Source: Tetragonia tetragonoides (lineage: Eukaryota; Streptophyta; Magnoliopsida; Caryophyllales; Aizoaceae). From it: a stretch of 64,000 nt of DNA. The DNA lies in the NCBI GenBank assembly GCA_038025085.1, contig CM076140.1, forward strand, positions 4,389,501 to 4,453,500. Direction: 5' to 3'. Positions 42,026-57,000 of this stretch are shown here, piece after piece. Numbering within the stretch: the first letter of the stretch is position 1; every line of letters starts with the position of its first letter. Under the pieces are notes generated by a model. It ran no database searches, was not told where the DNA came from, and saw only the letters and a list, made by a program, of their open reading frames with translations. Made by a program: the position numbers and the translations under genes.

Positions 42026-45000
42026 TTAAGATGACTCCATATAGTCATTGAGGATGCCCCAAACTTTGTCCTCAACTTCTTCCCAAGATTTGGCGATCTT
42101 CAAGTCCTCCCATATGCTGAAAATAGCACCCAATACATTTTCCTCATGCAAGATACAATAACACCTGTCATCGTACGTTCAGAAACACACCATTTCAGCT
42201 TAAGAATATAAATGCTAAAATCCATAAAAGCTACTGTAATGCCAACTTATCCTAATAAAAACATAGGTGAACAACTTTTCATAGATGTCCATATTTAGTT
42301 CAGGATAAAGAAGAAGTAAAGCATGCTTTAAGCATTCGATTCCTGTATGAGTAGCATAAGATGTATGAGCCCCCCCCCCCCCCCCCCCCAAAAAAAAAAA
42401 AAAAAAGAAAAAGAAAAACAAACAAAAGAGAAAGGAAAAACTTACATGGCACGGTAAGAAGCCCGCCTAAACTTCGTGAACTTGTCTGTCAAATTATGTT
42501 TCGTGTCCTTTTTCAGCAAGGGCAGCTTATAAGTTGACAATAGCTGTTTAAGTAAGCGTGCATCTCCCTTAAAGATATCTAGATGAATAGGTATCAAGTC
42601 AAGAATAGGATCACCTGAAGACAGAACAATCAGATACCAATACCATGAAAGCAAGCACAGAATGCGGACATCAACTCATTGATTAAAGGCACTCACCAAT
42701 AGATAGATCACTTAAGTCAAGGATGTAAGAAGGCTTCCACAACCGGGCGTTTCCATTCTGCAAGCTACCCTTACCAGATGCATGGTTTGCACCGCCAAGG
42801 GCAGAGGTGCTATCCAAAGACTCCATGTAAATGTTGTCATCCATTATGTCTGAATGTATCCAGGAGCAAGTTGCTCCCTGGAAGGTATTGCACAAAATGA
42901 CGAGTAAAGGGTCAATGCCAAACAAATTTCCTCTTTGAAGCCAGTATATAATTGCAATGTAAGGGTTATCAAAGTACCTCAAATACAGAAAGCAATTTTT
43001 CGACATCATCTGGGAGATATTCATCTACTTTGTCAATGAGGTTAATCGGGATAGGGTTCCCCCTGGAAACAGCAAGCTCCTTTAGTCAGAAACAGTTGGA
43101 TTAACAATACAATAATATGAGATATACTTTACTATTCTTAATTAATTGAGTGCAAGGCCACATAACTCTTGGCCTTCCCAGATCCCACTAACGGCAAGAT
43201 CACATCGATGGATGTTGAAATGATGTGAAAACGTAGAACATTTCCCTTTCATTAGACCCAAGATCCAAATATTCACACAAGTACATGGAAGAACAAACAA
43301 TGACGTGCTTTTAGGCATTATAGCCATAAAGGATGTGATCACAAACCAATAGTTGCAAACTGCATCTGAGGCAGATAGTAATTTTTATGCTAATTTAGTT
43401 TCACGTTAATAGTAGAGACCATACAAACAAGCAGAATTTCTTAATCAACTAGCAAAATTTTGTTCCCTTATTATCCAAAATCCCTCCTGGCAGCGCCCAT
43501 GTCAAGAGCCCATGTCCGAGATCCTTGTCCCAGTGCCCATGTCCCATGTGACAAGGGTGAAATTGGTTCGGGGGTCCGGATGACCATTCCGGCCAACGGG
43601 GGTCCTCTTGGGTCACGTAGACCCCACGGTGAAGTTTGGGCGAAAACCACAATCGAGCCCAGTGAAGCCGGAAAATGAAGGCTATAATCCACGGTTTTTG
43701 GGGCTTCCAGAAGGCCCGCAACGAAGGTTGATTTTTTTCGCACCACATCGCACGGGAAATCCCTAAGGGACATGGGAGGCCCTCGGGGTTAGCTGTCGAC
43801 AGCGCTTTTTTCCAGTGGCGGAACCAGGGGGCTGGTGTAGGCCATGGCCTCCCCCATGGTTTGTGAATGCAATAAATATTACAAATACATTTGTTATACA
43901 CAAAGCGCAATTTGGCGTGCTGGCTTTGCTTTTCCACTTAGATCATGCGCTGACCCTTGCCTAGGTTTTGTGTTCGATTGTGCTGGCCAACAATTTTTAT
44001 TATTTTTGTTCCTTTTATTGGGTTTTTATCTTTATTTGTCTTTTCCATAGTGCGTTTCTTTTAATCTTTATTGGTTTGGTTTCATTGTTTTCACTGTTGA
44101 TTTACTAGAATAGTTTAGCTTTGATGTCTAAATTTTTTTCCACTTTCTTTTTACTTTTATTTTTTGTCCATACCTTGTGTCCATAACATTTGTTTGGGAT
44201 CACATCTGATTAGTACTAGTGTGGTTGAATTTATAGTTCAATTGATGACTATGTCATGTTCTTTTTCCATTGAAAAAATATTTAGATCGCATGAATAACT
44301 AACGATTTTGTAATTGAGTGAGGTGTTATTTAAATTCCTTTTACTAAAATTGAGAACTTTATTTTGAGTAAACGTAATACATTTATTTTCGCCCCCCCAA
44401 AGAAATAATCCTGGCTCCGCCACTGCTTTTTCCGGGACACACACTATAAACGCCGGGATGCAGAAAGCAAGGGTGAAATCAGAGTATCGGTAGCCGGATG
44501 ACCTTCCCGGGGCACTGGGGTTCCTCTTGGGTCACGATAGAACCCTAGAAGAAGCTTCGGCAAAAATCACATCCGAGCGTAGGGAAACCGAAAAATGAAG
44601 GCTATTATCCACGGTTTTTGTGCTTCCGGGATGCATGGAACCATGGTTAATATTTTTGCACCGCATCGCATAGGACACCCCTAGGAGACATGGGAAGCCC
44701 CCGGGGTAGGTTGTGTTTCCCTATTAGGCTTAGACGACTGTTCTACGGGACACCCACTATAAGGGTCGGGACACCGGAAACATGGGCGAAATAGGAGTTC
44801 GGGTACTCAGACGACCTTCCCGGGGCACCGGAGTTCCTCTTGAGTCACGATAGACTCCCTACAGAAGTTTGGACGAAAATCACAACCGGATCTGGGAAGT
44901 TGAAAAATGCAGCCTATAATCCAAGATTTTTAGGCTTCAAAGAGGTGTGAAACAAAGGTTGATATTTTCGTACCACATAGCACGTGACACCCCTAGGGGA

Positions 45001-48000
45001 CTTGGGGTCGGTTGTCGGAGGCTCTAATAGCCTTTTTACGGGACACGCACTATAAAGGTCGGAGCACGAAAAGCATGGGTGAGATCGGTGTTGTGGCACT
45101 CAAGATCACCTTCCTGGAGCATCGGGGATCCTGTTGGATCACGATAGACCACCTGGCGAAGTTTGGGCGAAGATCACAATCGGGCCCCGGAAAGTCGAAA
45201 AACGAACGCTATAATCCACGAATTTTAGTCTTCTGGGAGACCCCTGAATAAAAGTTGATATTTTCGTCCCACATAGCACGCGACACCCCAAGGGGACTTG
45301 GGAGGCCCCCCGCGTCGGTTGTGGGATCCCTGTTAGGCTCTAATTACCTTTTTACAGGGTACACACTTTAAAGGTCGGGGCACAGAAAACATGGGTTAGA
45401 TCGGTGTTCTGGCACTCAAGATGACCTTCCCAGAGTATCGGGGATTCTCTTGGGTCACGATAGACCCCCTGGAGAAGTTTGGGCGAAGATCACAACCAGG
45501 CCCCCGAGAAGTCGAAAAATAAAGGCTATAGTCCACGATTTTTAGGCTTCCCGAAGGCCCATGAACGAAAGTTGATATTTTCGTACCACATAGCACAACA
45601 CACCCCTAGGGAACTTGGGAGGCCCACATGGTCGGTTGTCGGATCCCTGTTAGGCTCTGATAGCCTTTTTACCACACGCACTAAAAAGGTCAAGGCACGG
45701 AAAACATGGGTGAGATCGGTGTTCAGGCACTCATGATGACCTTCCCGGAGCATCGGGAGTCCTCTTGGGTCACGATAGACCCCGTGGAGAAGTTTTGGCG
45801 AAGATCACAACCTGGCCTGGACAGTTGAAAAATGAAGACTTTAATCCACGACTTTTTAGGCTTCCGGGAGGCCTAAAATGAACATCGATATTTTCGTACC
45901 ACAAAGCATGCGACACCCCTAGAGGACTTGGGAGGCCCCTTGGTCGGTTGTCAGACTCCCTGTTAGGCCTTTTTACAGGACATGCACTAGAAAGGCCGGG
46001 ACACAGAAAGCATGGGTGAGAACAGTGTTCTGGCACTCAGGATGACCTTCCCAGAGCATCGGGGGTCCTCTTGGGTCACGATAAACCCCCAAAAGAAGTT
46101 TGGGGGAAGATCACAATCGGGCCCCGGGAAGTCGAAAAATGAAAGCTATAATCCACGATTTTTAGGCTTCCGGGAGGCCCCTGAACGAAGGTTAATATTT
46201 TCGTACCACATAGCACAACACACCCCTAGGGAACTTGGGAGGCCCACATGGTCGGTTGTCGGATCCCTGTTAGGCTTTGATAGCCTTTTTACTGCACACG
46301 CACTGAAAAGGTCAAGGCACGGAAAACATGGGTGAGATCGGTGTTCTGGCACTCATGATGACTTCACAGAGGATCGGGGGTGATGACTTCACAGAGGATC
46401 GGGGGTGCTCCTGGGTCAACGATTTGTAGTCTTCCGGAAGGCTCATGAACGAAGGTTAATATTTTCGTACCAAATAGCACAATACATGCCTAGGGGACTT
46501 GGGAGGCACCCCGGGTCGGTTGTCGGATCCCTATTAGGCTTTGATAGCCTTTTTACATGATACAAACTACAAAGATCAGGGCACGGAAAGCATGGGTGAG
46601 ATTGGTGTTCTGGCTCTTAGGATGACATTCTTGGAGCATCAGGGGTCCTCTTGGGTCACAATAGACCCCCTAGAAAAGTTTGGGCGAGAATAAAAACTGG
46701 GCCCCGGGAAGTCAAAAAATGAAGGCTATAATTCACGATAGACCCCGTGGAGAAGTTTTGGCGAAGATCACAATCTGGCCCGGACAGTCGAAAAATGAAG
46801 GCTTATCCACGACTTTTTAAGCTTCCCGAAGGCCTAAGATGAACGTCGATATTTTCGTACCACAAAGCATGTGACACCCCTAGAGGACTTGGGAGGCCCC
46901 TTGGTCGGTTGTCGAACTCCCTGTTAGGCCTTTTTACAGGACACGCACTAGAAAGGTCGGGGCACAGAAAGCATGGGTGAGAACGGTGTTCTGGCACTCA
47001 AGATGACCTTCCCAGAGCATCGGGGGTCCTCTTGGGTCACGATAAACCCCCCAAAGAAGTTTGGGGGAAGATCACAATCGGGCCCCGAGAAGTCGAAAAA
47101 TGAAAGCTATTATAATCCACGATTTTTAAGCTTCCGAGAGGCCCCTAATGAAGGTTAATATTTTTGTACCACATAACACAACACACCCCTAGGGAACTTG
47201 GGAGGCCCACATGGTCGGTTGTCGGATCCGTTTGCGCAAAGATCACAACCGGGCCACGGGAAGTCGAAAAATGAGGGCTATATAATCAACGATTTGTAGT
47301 CTTCCGGGAGGGTCATGAACGAAAGTTAATATTTTCGTACCAAATAGCACAATACATGCCTAGGGGACTTAGGAGGCCCCCAGGGTCGGTTGTCGGATCC
47401 CTATTAGGCTTTGATAGCCTTTTTACAGGATACAAACTACAAATATCGGGGCACGGAAAGCATGGGTGAGATCGGTGTTCTGGCTCTCAGGATGACATTC
47501 TTGGAGCATCGGGGATCCTCTTGGGTCACAATAGACCCCCTAGAAAAGTTTGGGCGAAAATAAAAACTGGCCCGGGAAAGTTAAAAAATGAAGGCTATAA
47601 TCCACGATTTTTGGGCCTCTGGGAGGCCCCTAAACGAAGGTTGATATTTTCGTACCACATCGAACGCGACACCCCTGGGGGACTTGGGAGGCCCCGGGGA
47701 AGGTTGTCGGATCCCTTTTCGGCTCTGATAGCCTTTTTACAGAACACGCACTTTAAAGGTCGGAGCACAGAAAGCATGGTTGAGATCGGTGTTCTGACAC
47801 TAAGGATGACCTTCCTGGAGCATCGGGAGTCCTCTTGGGTCACGATAGACACCCTGGAGAAGTTTGGACAAAGATCACAACCGGGCCCCGGGAAGTCGAA
47901 AAATGAAGGCTTAATCCAGGAATTTTAAGCTTCCGGAGGCGCCTGAACGAAGGTACATATTTTTGTAGAACATAGCACGCGACACCCCTAGGGGACTTGG

Positions 48001-51000
48001 GAGGACCCCCGGGTCGGTTGACGGATGGCTATTAGGATCAGATGGTCCTTTTGCAGGACACGCACTACAAAGGTCGGGGCACAAAAAACATGGGTGAGAT
48101 CGATGTTGCCTGAGGATGACATTCTTGGAGCATAGGTAGGGATGGCAATAAATCGGATTCCGGGAGGGGGGTCCTCTTGGATCAAGATAGACGCCCCGGA
48201 GAAGTTTGACCAACGATCACAACCAAGCCCAAGAAGTCAAATAAAGAAGGCTATAATCCACGATTTTTAGCCTTCCGGGATGCCCCTCAACGAAGGTTGA
48301 TATTTTCGTACCACATAGCACGCGACACCCCTAGGGGACTTGGGAGAACCCCGGGGTCGGTTGTCGGATCCCTGTTAGGTTCCGATAGCCTCTTTATAGA
48401 ACAGGCACTATAAAGGTCGGGGCATGGAAAGCATCTGGAGCATTAGGGGTCCTCTTGGGTAACGACAAACCTCCTTGGAGAAGTTTGGGTGAAGAACAGA
48501 ACCAGGGCTCGGGCAGTCAAAAAATGAAGGCTAATCCATGATTTTTAGGCTTCTGAGAGGCCTAAAACGAAGGTTGATATTTTCGTACCACAAAGCACGC
48601 GACACCCCTAGGGGGCTTGGGAGGCCCTCGGGTGGGTTGTCGAAACCCTGTTAGGCTTTGATAGCCTTGTTACTAGACATGCACTATGGAGGTTGGGGCA
48701 CGGAAAGCATGGGTAAGATCGGTGTTCTGGCACTCAGGATGACCTTCCTGGAGCATCGAAGGTCCTATTGGGTCACGATAGACCCCTTGGAGAAGTTTAG
48801 GCGAAGATCACAATTGAGCCATGGGATGTCGAAAAATGAAAGCTATAATCCACGATTTTTAGGCTTCTGGGAGGCCTCTGAATGAAGGGATATTTTCGTA
48901 CCACATAGCACGAGACACCCCTAGGGGACTTGGGAAGCCCTCGGGGTCGGTAGTCGGATCCCTGTTAGGCTATCATTGCCTTTACAAGATACGCACTATA
49001 AAGGTCGGGGCATGGAAAGCATGGTTGAGATCGGTGTTCTGGCAGTCACGATGACCTTTCTAGAGCATCCGGGGTCCTTTTGGGTCAAGATAGACCCCCT
49101 GGAGAAGATTGGGCGAAGATCACAACCGGACCCCAAGAAGTCGAGAAATGAAGGCTATAATCCACGATTTTTAAGCTTTCGGGAGGTCCTGAACGAAGGT
49201 ATATATTTTCGTACCAAACATACACAACACACCGCTAGGGAACTTTGGAGGCCCTTGGGGTCGGTTGTCGGATCCCTGTTAGACTCTGATAGCCTTTTAA
49301 CAGGACACGCACTATAAAGGTCGAGGAGCGGAAAGCATGGGTGAGATCGGTGTTCTGGCAGTTAGGATGACCTTCCTGGAGCATTGGAGGTCCTCTTGGG
49401 TCACGATATACCTGATGAAGTTTGGGCGAAGATCACAACTGGGCTACGAGATGTCGAAAAATGAAGGCTATCCACGATTTTTAGGCTTCTGGGAGGCCCC
49501 TCACTGAAGGTTGATATTTTCATACCAGATAGCATGCTATACCCCTAGGGGACTTGCGAAGCCCCAGGGGTCGGTTGTCGGTATCCTTGTCGGTTCCCTG
49601 TTAGGCAATAATTGCCTGCTTACACTATACGCACTATAAAGGTCGAGGCACGGAAAGCATGGTTGAGATCGGTGTTCTGGTACTCACAATGACCTTCCCG
49701 GAGCATCGCGGATCCTCTTGGGTCACGATAGACCTCATGGAGAAGTTTGGGCGTAGATCACAACTGGGCCCCGGGAAGTCGAAAAATGAAGGCTATAATC
49801 CACGATTTTTATGTTTCCGGGAGCCCTGAACGAAGGTTGATATTTTCATATCACACATAGCACAACACATCCCTAGGGAACTTGGGAGGTTGTCCATGTT
49901 AGGCTATCATTGCCTCTTTACAAGACACACACTATAAAGGTTGGGACACGGAAAGCATGGTTGAGATCGGTGTTCTGGCACTCACGATGACCTTTCCGGA
50001 GCATCCCGGGTACTTTAGGGTCACGATAGACCCCCTGGGGAAGTTTGGGCGAAGATCACAACCGGACCCAGGAAGCCGAAAAATGAAGGCTATAATCCAC
50101 GATTTTTAAGATTCTGAGAGGCCTTGAACGAAGGTAGATATTTTCGTACCACACATACACAACACACCGCTAGGGAACTCGGGAGGCGCCTGGGTCGGTT
50201 GTCGGATCTCTGTTAGACTCTGCTAGCCTTTCAACAGGACAAGCACTATAAAGGTGGACCAGCGGAAAGCATGGGTGAGATCGGTGTTCTGGCACTGAGG
50301 ATGACCACCCCGGAGCATCGGGGGTGTTCTTAGGTCACGATTGACCCCACGGAGAAGTATGGGCGAAGATCACAACCGGGCTCCAGGTTGTCGAAAAAGA
50401 AAGGTTATAACACGTGATTTTTAGGCTTCCGAGGGGCCTAAAACAAAGGTTGATATTTTCGTACCAGATAGCACGCGACACCCCTAGGGGACTTGGGAGG
50501 CCCCTTGGTCGGTTGTCGGACCCCTACCCTATTAGGCTCTGATAGCCTATTCACAGGACACGCACTATTAAAGGTCGGGGAGGGAAAGCATAGTTGAGAT
50601 CCGTGTTCGGGCACTCAGGATGACCTTCCTGGAGCATTAGGGGTCCTCTACGGTCACGATGGACCCCCTGGAGAAGTTTGGGCAAAGATCGCAGCCGGGC
50701 AACGGGGTCAAAAAATAAGGGCTATAATCCACGATTTTTAGGCTTCTGGGAGGCCCCTGAATGAAGGTTGATATTTTCGTACCACATAGCACGTGACACC
50801 CCTTTGGGACTTGGGAAGCCCCCGGGGTCGGTTGTCGGATCCCTGTTAGGCTATAATTGCCTATATACAGGATACGCACTATCCGGTTGAGATCGGTCAC
50901 GATGACCTTCCCGGAGTATCCTCTTGGGTCACGATGGACCTCCTGGAGAAGTTTGGTCAAAGATCACAACCTGGCCTAGGGAAGTCGAAAGATGAAGGCT

Positions 51001-54000
51001 TTAATCCACGATTTTTAGGCTTCCAGGAGGACTCTGAATAAAGGTTGATATTTTCGTACCACATAGCACAACACAACCCTAGGGAACTTTCGAGGCCCCC
51101 GGGGTTGATTGTCGGATCCCTGTTAGCCTCTGATACCCTTTTTATAGGACACGGGCACGAAAAGCATGGGTGAGATCGGTGTTCTGGCACTCAGGATGAC
51201 CTTCTTGGAGCACTATGGTTCCTCTTAGGTCACGATAGACCCACCGGAGAAGTTTGGGAGAAGATCACAACCGGGCTCCGGGAAGTCGAAAAATGAAGGT
51301 TATAATCCACGATTTTTAGGCTTCCAAGAGGCCTAAAATGAAGGTTGATATTTTTGTACCACAAAGTAGGCGACACCGCTAGAGGACTTGGGAGGCCCCT
51401 TGGTCGGTTGTTGGACTCCCTGTTAGGCCTTTTTACAGGACACGCACTAGAAAGGTCAGGGCACGGAAAGCGTGGGCTTGATCGCTGTTCTGGCACTCAG
51501 GATGATGACCTGCCTGGAGCATCGGGGGTCCTCTTGGGTCACGATAGACCCCCTGGAAAAGTTTAGGCAAAGATCACAACCGGGCCCCGGGAAATCGAAA
51601 TAAGAAGGCTATAATGCACGATTTTTAGGCTTTTGGGAGGCCAAAAATGAAGGTTGATATTTTCGTACCAGATAGCATGCGACACCCCTAGGGGACTTGG
51701 GAGCCCCCTTGATCAGTTGTCGCACCCGTGTTACACTCTGATAGCCTTTTTATAGGACACGCACTATAAAGGTTGGGGCATGGAAAGCATGGGTGAGATC
51801 GGTGTTCTGGCACTCAGGGTGACCTTCTTGGAGCGTCGGGGGTCCTCTTGGGTCACGATAGACCCCCTTGAGAAGTTTGGGCGAAGATCACAACCGAGCC
51901 CCGGGAAGTTGAAAGATGAAGTCTATAATCCACCATTTTTAGGCTTCCAGAAGGCCCATGAACAAAGGTTGAAATTTTCGTACCACATAGCATGCGACAC
52001 CCCTAAGGGACTTGGGAGGCCCCTGGGTCGGCTGTAGGATCCCTGTTAGGCTCTGATAGCCTTTTTACTGCACACGCACTAAAAAGGTCAAGGCAAGGAA
52101 AACATGGGTGAGATCGGTGTTCTGGCACTCAGGATGACCTTCACAAGGGATCGGGGGTGCTCTTGTGTCACGATAGACCCCCTAGAGAAGTTTGCAAGAA
52201 TATCACAACCGGGTCCCTGGAAGTCAAAAAACGAGGGCTATATAATCAACGATTTTTAGTCTTCCGGGAGGCTCATGAACGAAGGTTCATATTTTCATAC
52301 CAAATAGCACAATACACCCCTAGGGGACTTGGGAGGCCCCCGTGGTCGGTTGTCGGATCTCTATTAGGCTCTGATAGCCTTTTTACAGGATACGCACTAT
52401 CAAGATCGGGGCACGGAAAGCATGGGTGAGATCGGTGTTCTGGCACTCAGGATAACGTTCCTGGAGCATCGGGGGTCCTCTTAGGTCACAATAGACCCCT
52501 TGGAGAAGTTTGGGCGAAAATAAAAACCGAGCCCCGTGAAGTCGAAAAATGAAGGCTATAATCCACGATTTTTAGGCCTCCGGGAGGCCCCTAAACGAAG
52601 GTTGATATTTTCGTACCACATAGCACAGGACACCCTGGGGGAATTGGGAGGCCCCCGGGGAAGGTTGTCGGATCCCTTTTAGGCTCTTATAGCCTTTTTA
52701 CAGAACATGCACTTTAAATGTCGGGGCACAGAAAGCATGCATGGGTGAGATCGGTGTTCTGACACTAAAGATAACCTTCCTGGAGCATCGGGAGTCCTCT
52801 TGGGTCACGATAGACACTCTGGAGAAGTTTGGGCCAATATCACAACCGGCCCCGAGAAGTCGAAAAATGAAGGTTTAATCCAGTATTTTTAAGCTTCCGG
52901 AGGTGCCAGGACGAAGGTTCATATTTTTGTACCACATAGCACGCGACACCCCTAGGGGACTTGGGAGGACCCTGGGATCGGTTGACGGATCGCTATTAGG
53001 CTCATATAGTCTTTTTGCAGGACACGCACTATAAGGGTCGGGGCACGGAAAGCATGGGTGAGATCGGAGTTCTGGCACTCAGGATGACATTCTTGGAGCA
53101 TATGTAGAGACAGCAATGGATAAGATTCTGGGGGGGGGTCCTCTTGGATCACGATAGACGCCCTGGAGAAGTTTGGCCAAAGATCGCAATTAGGCCCGAA
53201 GAAGTTAAAAAAAGAAGGCGATTTTTAGGCTTCCGGGATGCCCTTAAACGAAGGTTGATAGTTTCGTACCACATAGCACGCGACACCCCTAGGGGACTTG
53301 GGAGAACCCCGGGGTCGGTTGTCGGATCCCTGTTAGGCTTAGATAGCCTTTTTACAGGACATGCACTATAAAGGATGGGGCATGGAAAGCATCTGGAGCA
53401 TTAGGGGTCCTCTTGGGTAACGATAGACCTCCTTGGAGAAATTTGGGCGAAGAACACAATCAGGCCTCGAGCTGTCGAAAAATAAAGGCTATAATCCACG
53501 ATTTTTAGGCTTCTGGGAGGCCTAAAACGAAGGTAGAAATTTTCGTACCACAAAGCACGCGACTCCCCTAGGGGGTTTGGGAGGCCCCGGGTCAGTTGTC
53601 GTATCCCTGTTAGGCTTTGATAGCCTTTTTACAGGACAAGCACTATAAAGGCCGGGGCACGGAAAGCATGGGTAAGATCGGTGTTCTGGCACTCAGGATG
53701 ACCTTCTTGGAGCATCGAAGATCCTCTTGGGTCACGATAGACCCCCTGGAGAAGTTTGGGCGAAGATCACAACAGGGCCATGGGATGTCGAAAAATGAAA
53801 GCCTCTGAATGAAGGTTGATATTTTTGTAAACATAGCACGCGACACCCCTATGGGACTTGGGAAGCCCTCGGGGTCGGTTGTCGATCCCAGTTAGGCTAT
53901 CATTTCCTTTTTACAAGATACGCACTATAAAGGTCGGGGCACGGAAAGCATGGTTGAGATCGGTGTTCTGGCACTCACGATGACCTTTTCGGAGCATCCG

Positions 54001-57000
54001 GGGTCCTTTTGGGTCCCGATAGACCCCCTGGAGAAGTTTGGGCGAAGATCAGAACCAGACCCCGGGAAGTCGAAAAATGAAGGCTATAATCCACGATTTT
54101 TAAGCTTCGAGGAGGCCCCCGAATGAAGGTAGATATTTTCGTACCACCCATACACAACATACTGGGTCGGTTGTCGGATCCCTGTTAGACTCTGATAGCC
54201 TTTTAACAATACACGCACTATAAAGGTCGGGGAGCGGAAAGCATGGGTGAGATCAGTGTTCTGGCACTTAGGATGACCTTGCTGGAGCATCGGGGATCCT
54301 CTTGGGTCACAATATACCCGATGGAGAAGTTTGGGCGAAGATCACAACCGGGCCACAGCATGTCAAAAAATTTAGGCTTCTGGGAGGCCCCTGATTGAAG
54401 GTTGATATTTTCATACCACATAGCACGCAACACCCCTAGGGCACTTGCGAAGCCCTTGGGGTCGATTGTCGGATCCCTCTTAGGCAATAATTGCTTGTTT
54501 ACACTATACGCACTATAAAGGTCGAGGCACGGAAATCATGGTTGAGATCGGTGTTCTGGCACTCACGATGACCTTCCCGGAGCATCGGAGATCCTCTTCG
54601 GTCACGATAGACCTCTTGGAGAAGTTTGGGCGAATATCAAAACCGGGCCCCGGGAAGTCGAAAAATGAAGGCTAAATAATCCACAATTTTTAAGTTTCCG
54701 GGAGCCTTGGACGAAGGTTGATATTTTCATACCACACATAGTACAACACATCCCTAGGGAACTTGGGAGGCCGATTAACCGACCCTTGTACCTTGTTAGG
54801 CTGTGATAGCCTTTTTACTTGACACGCACTATAAAGGACCCCCGATGCTCCGGGAAGGTCATCCTGAGTGCCTGAACACCGATCTAACCCATGCTTTCCG
54901 CTCCCCGACCTTTATAGTGCGTGTACTGCTTGAACACAGGATGACCTTCCCGGAGCATCGAGGGTCCTCTTGGGTCACGATAGACCCCCTGGAGAAGGTT
55001 TGGCGAAGATCACAACCTGGCCCGGGACAGTCAAAAAATGAAGGCTATATATATAATCCACGATTTCTAGGCTTCCGGGAGGCCTAAAATGAAGGTTGAT
55101 ATTTTCGTACCACAAAGCACGCGACACCCCTAGAGGACTTGGGGAGGCCCCTTGGTCCGTTGTCGGACTCCCTGTTAGCCCTTTTTACAGGACACGCACT
55201 AGAAAGGTCGGGGCACGGAAAGCATGGGTGAGATTGGTGGTGTTCTGGCACTCAAGATGACCTTCCCGGAGCATCGGGGGTCCTCTTGGGTTACGATGCC
55301 TAAAGAAGTTTGGGGGAAGATCACAATCGGGCCCCGGGAAGTCGAGAAATGAAAGCTATAATCCACGATTTTTAGGCTTCCGGGAGGCCCCTAAATAAAG
55401 GTTAATATTTCCGTACCACATAGAACAACACACCCGTAGGAGTCCTGGGAGGCCCCCGGGTCGGTTGTTGTCGGATCCCGTTAGGCTCTGATAGCTTTTT
55501 TTCACAGAACACGCACTATAAAAGTCGAGGCACTGAAAGCATGGGCTAGATCGCTGTTCTGGCACTCATGATGACCTGCCGGAGCATAGGGGGTCCTCTT
55601 GGGTCACGATAGACCCCCTGGAAAAAGTTTAGGCGAAGATCACAACCGGGCCCGGGAAATCGAAAAATGAAGGCTATAATGCACGATTTTTACTCTACTG
55701 GGAGGCCAAAAATGAAGGTTGATATTTTCGTACCAAATAGCATGCGACACCCCTTGGAGACTTGGGAGGCCCCTTGGTCAGTTGTCGGACTCGTGTTAGG
55801 CTCTGATAGCCTTTTTACAGGACACACACTATAAATGTCGGGGCATTCAGGGTGACCTTCTTGGAGCATCGGGGGTCCTCTTGGGTCACGATAGACCCCC
55901 GTGGAAAAGTTTAGGTGAAGATCACAACCGGGCCCTGGGAAATTGAAAAATGAAGGCCATAATGCACGATTTTTAGGCTTCTAGGAGGCTAAAAATGAAG
56001 GTTGATATTTTCGTACCAGATAGCATGCGACACCCCTTGGTGACTTGAGAGGCCCAGGCCCCCGGGGTCGGTTGTCGGATCCCTGTTACGTTCTGATAGC
56101 CTTTTTCCAGAATACACACTATATAGGTCGGGACACGAAAAGCATGGGTGAGATCGGTGTTCTGGCACTCAGGCTGAGCTTCTTGGAGCATCGGGAGTTC
56201 TCTTGGGTCACGATAGACGCCCCGGAAAAATTTGGGCGAAGATCACAACCGGGCCCCAGGAAATTGAAAAATGAAGGCCATAATGCACGATCTTTAGGCT
56301 TCTAGGAGGCCAAAAATGAAGGTTGATATTTTCATACCATATAGCACGCGACACCCCTAGGGAACTTGGGAGGCCCTCGGGATCGGTTGGCGGATCGCTG
56401 TTAGGCTCTGATAGCCTTTTTTGCATGACACGCACTATGAAGGTTGGGGCACGGAAAGCATGGGTGAGATCGGTGTTCTGGCACTCAGGATGATCTTCCT
56501 GGAGCATCGGGGGTCCTCTTGGGTCACGATAGACCAAGTTTGGGCGAAGATTATAACCGGGCCCCAAGAAGTCAAAAATTGAAGGCTATAATCCACGATT
56601 TTTAAGCTTCCGAGAGGCCCCTGAACGAAGGCTGATATTTTCGTACAACATAGCACGCGACACCCCTAGGGGACTTGGGAGGCCCCCGGAATCAGTTGTC
56701 GGATCCCTGTTAGGCTCTGATAGGCTTTTTACAGGACACACACTATAAAGGTCGGGGCGCAGAAAGGTGAGATCGGTGGTCTGGCACTCAGGATGCCCTT
56801 CCTGTAGCATCGGGAGTCCTCTTGGGTCACGATAGACTCCCTCGAGAAGTTTGGGCGAAGATCACAATTAGGCCCCGGGAAGTTGAAAAATGAAGGCTAA
56901 TATAATCCACGATTTTTAGGCTTCCGAGAGGACCCCTGAACGGAGGTTGATATTTTTCGTGCCACATAGCACACGATACCCCTAGGGGACTTGGGAAGTT

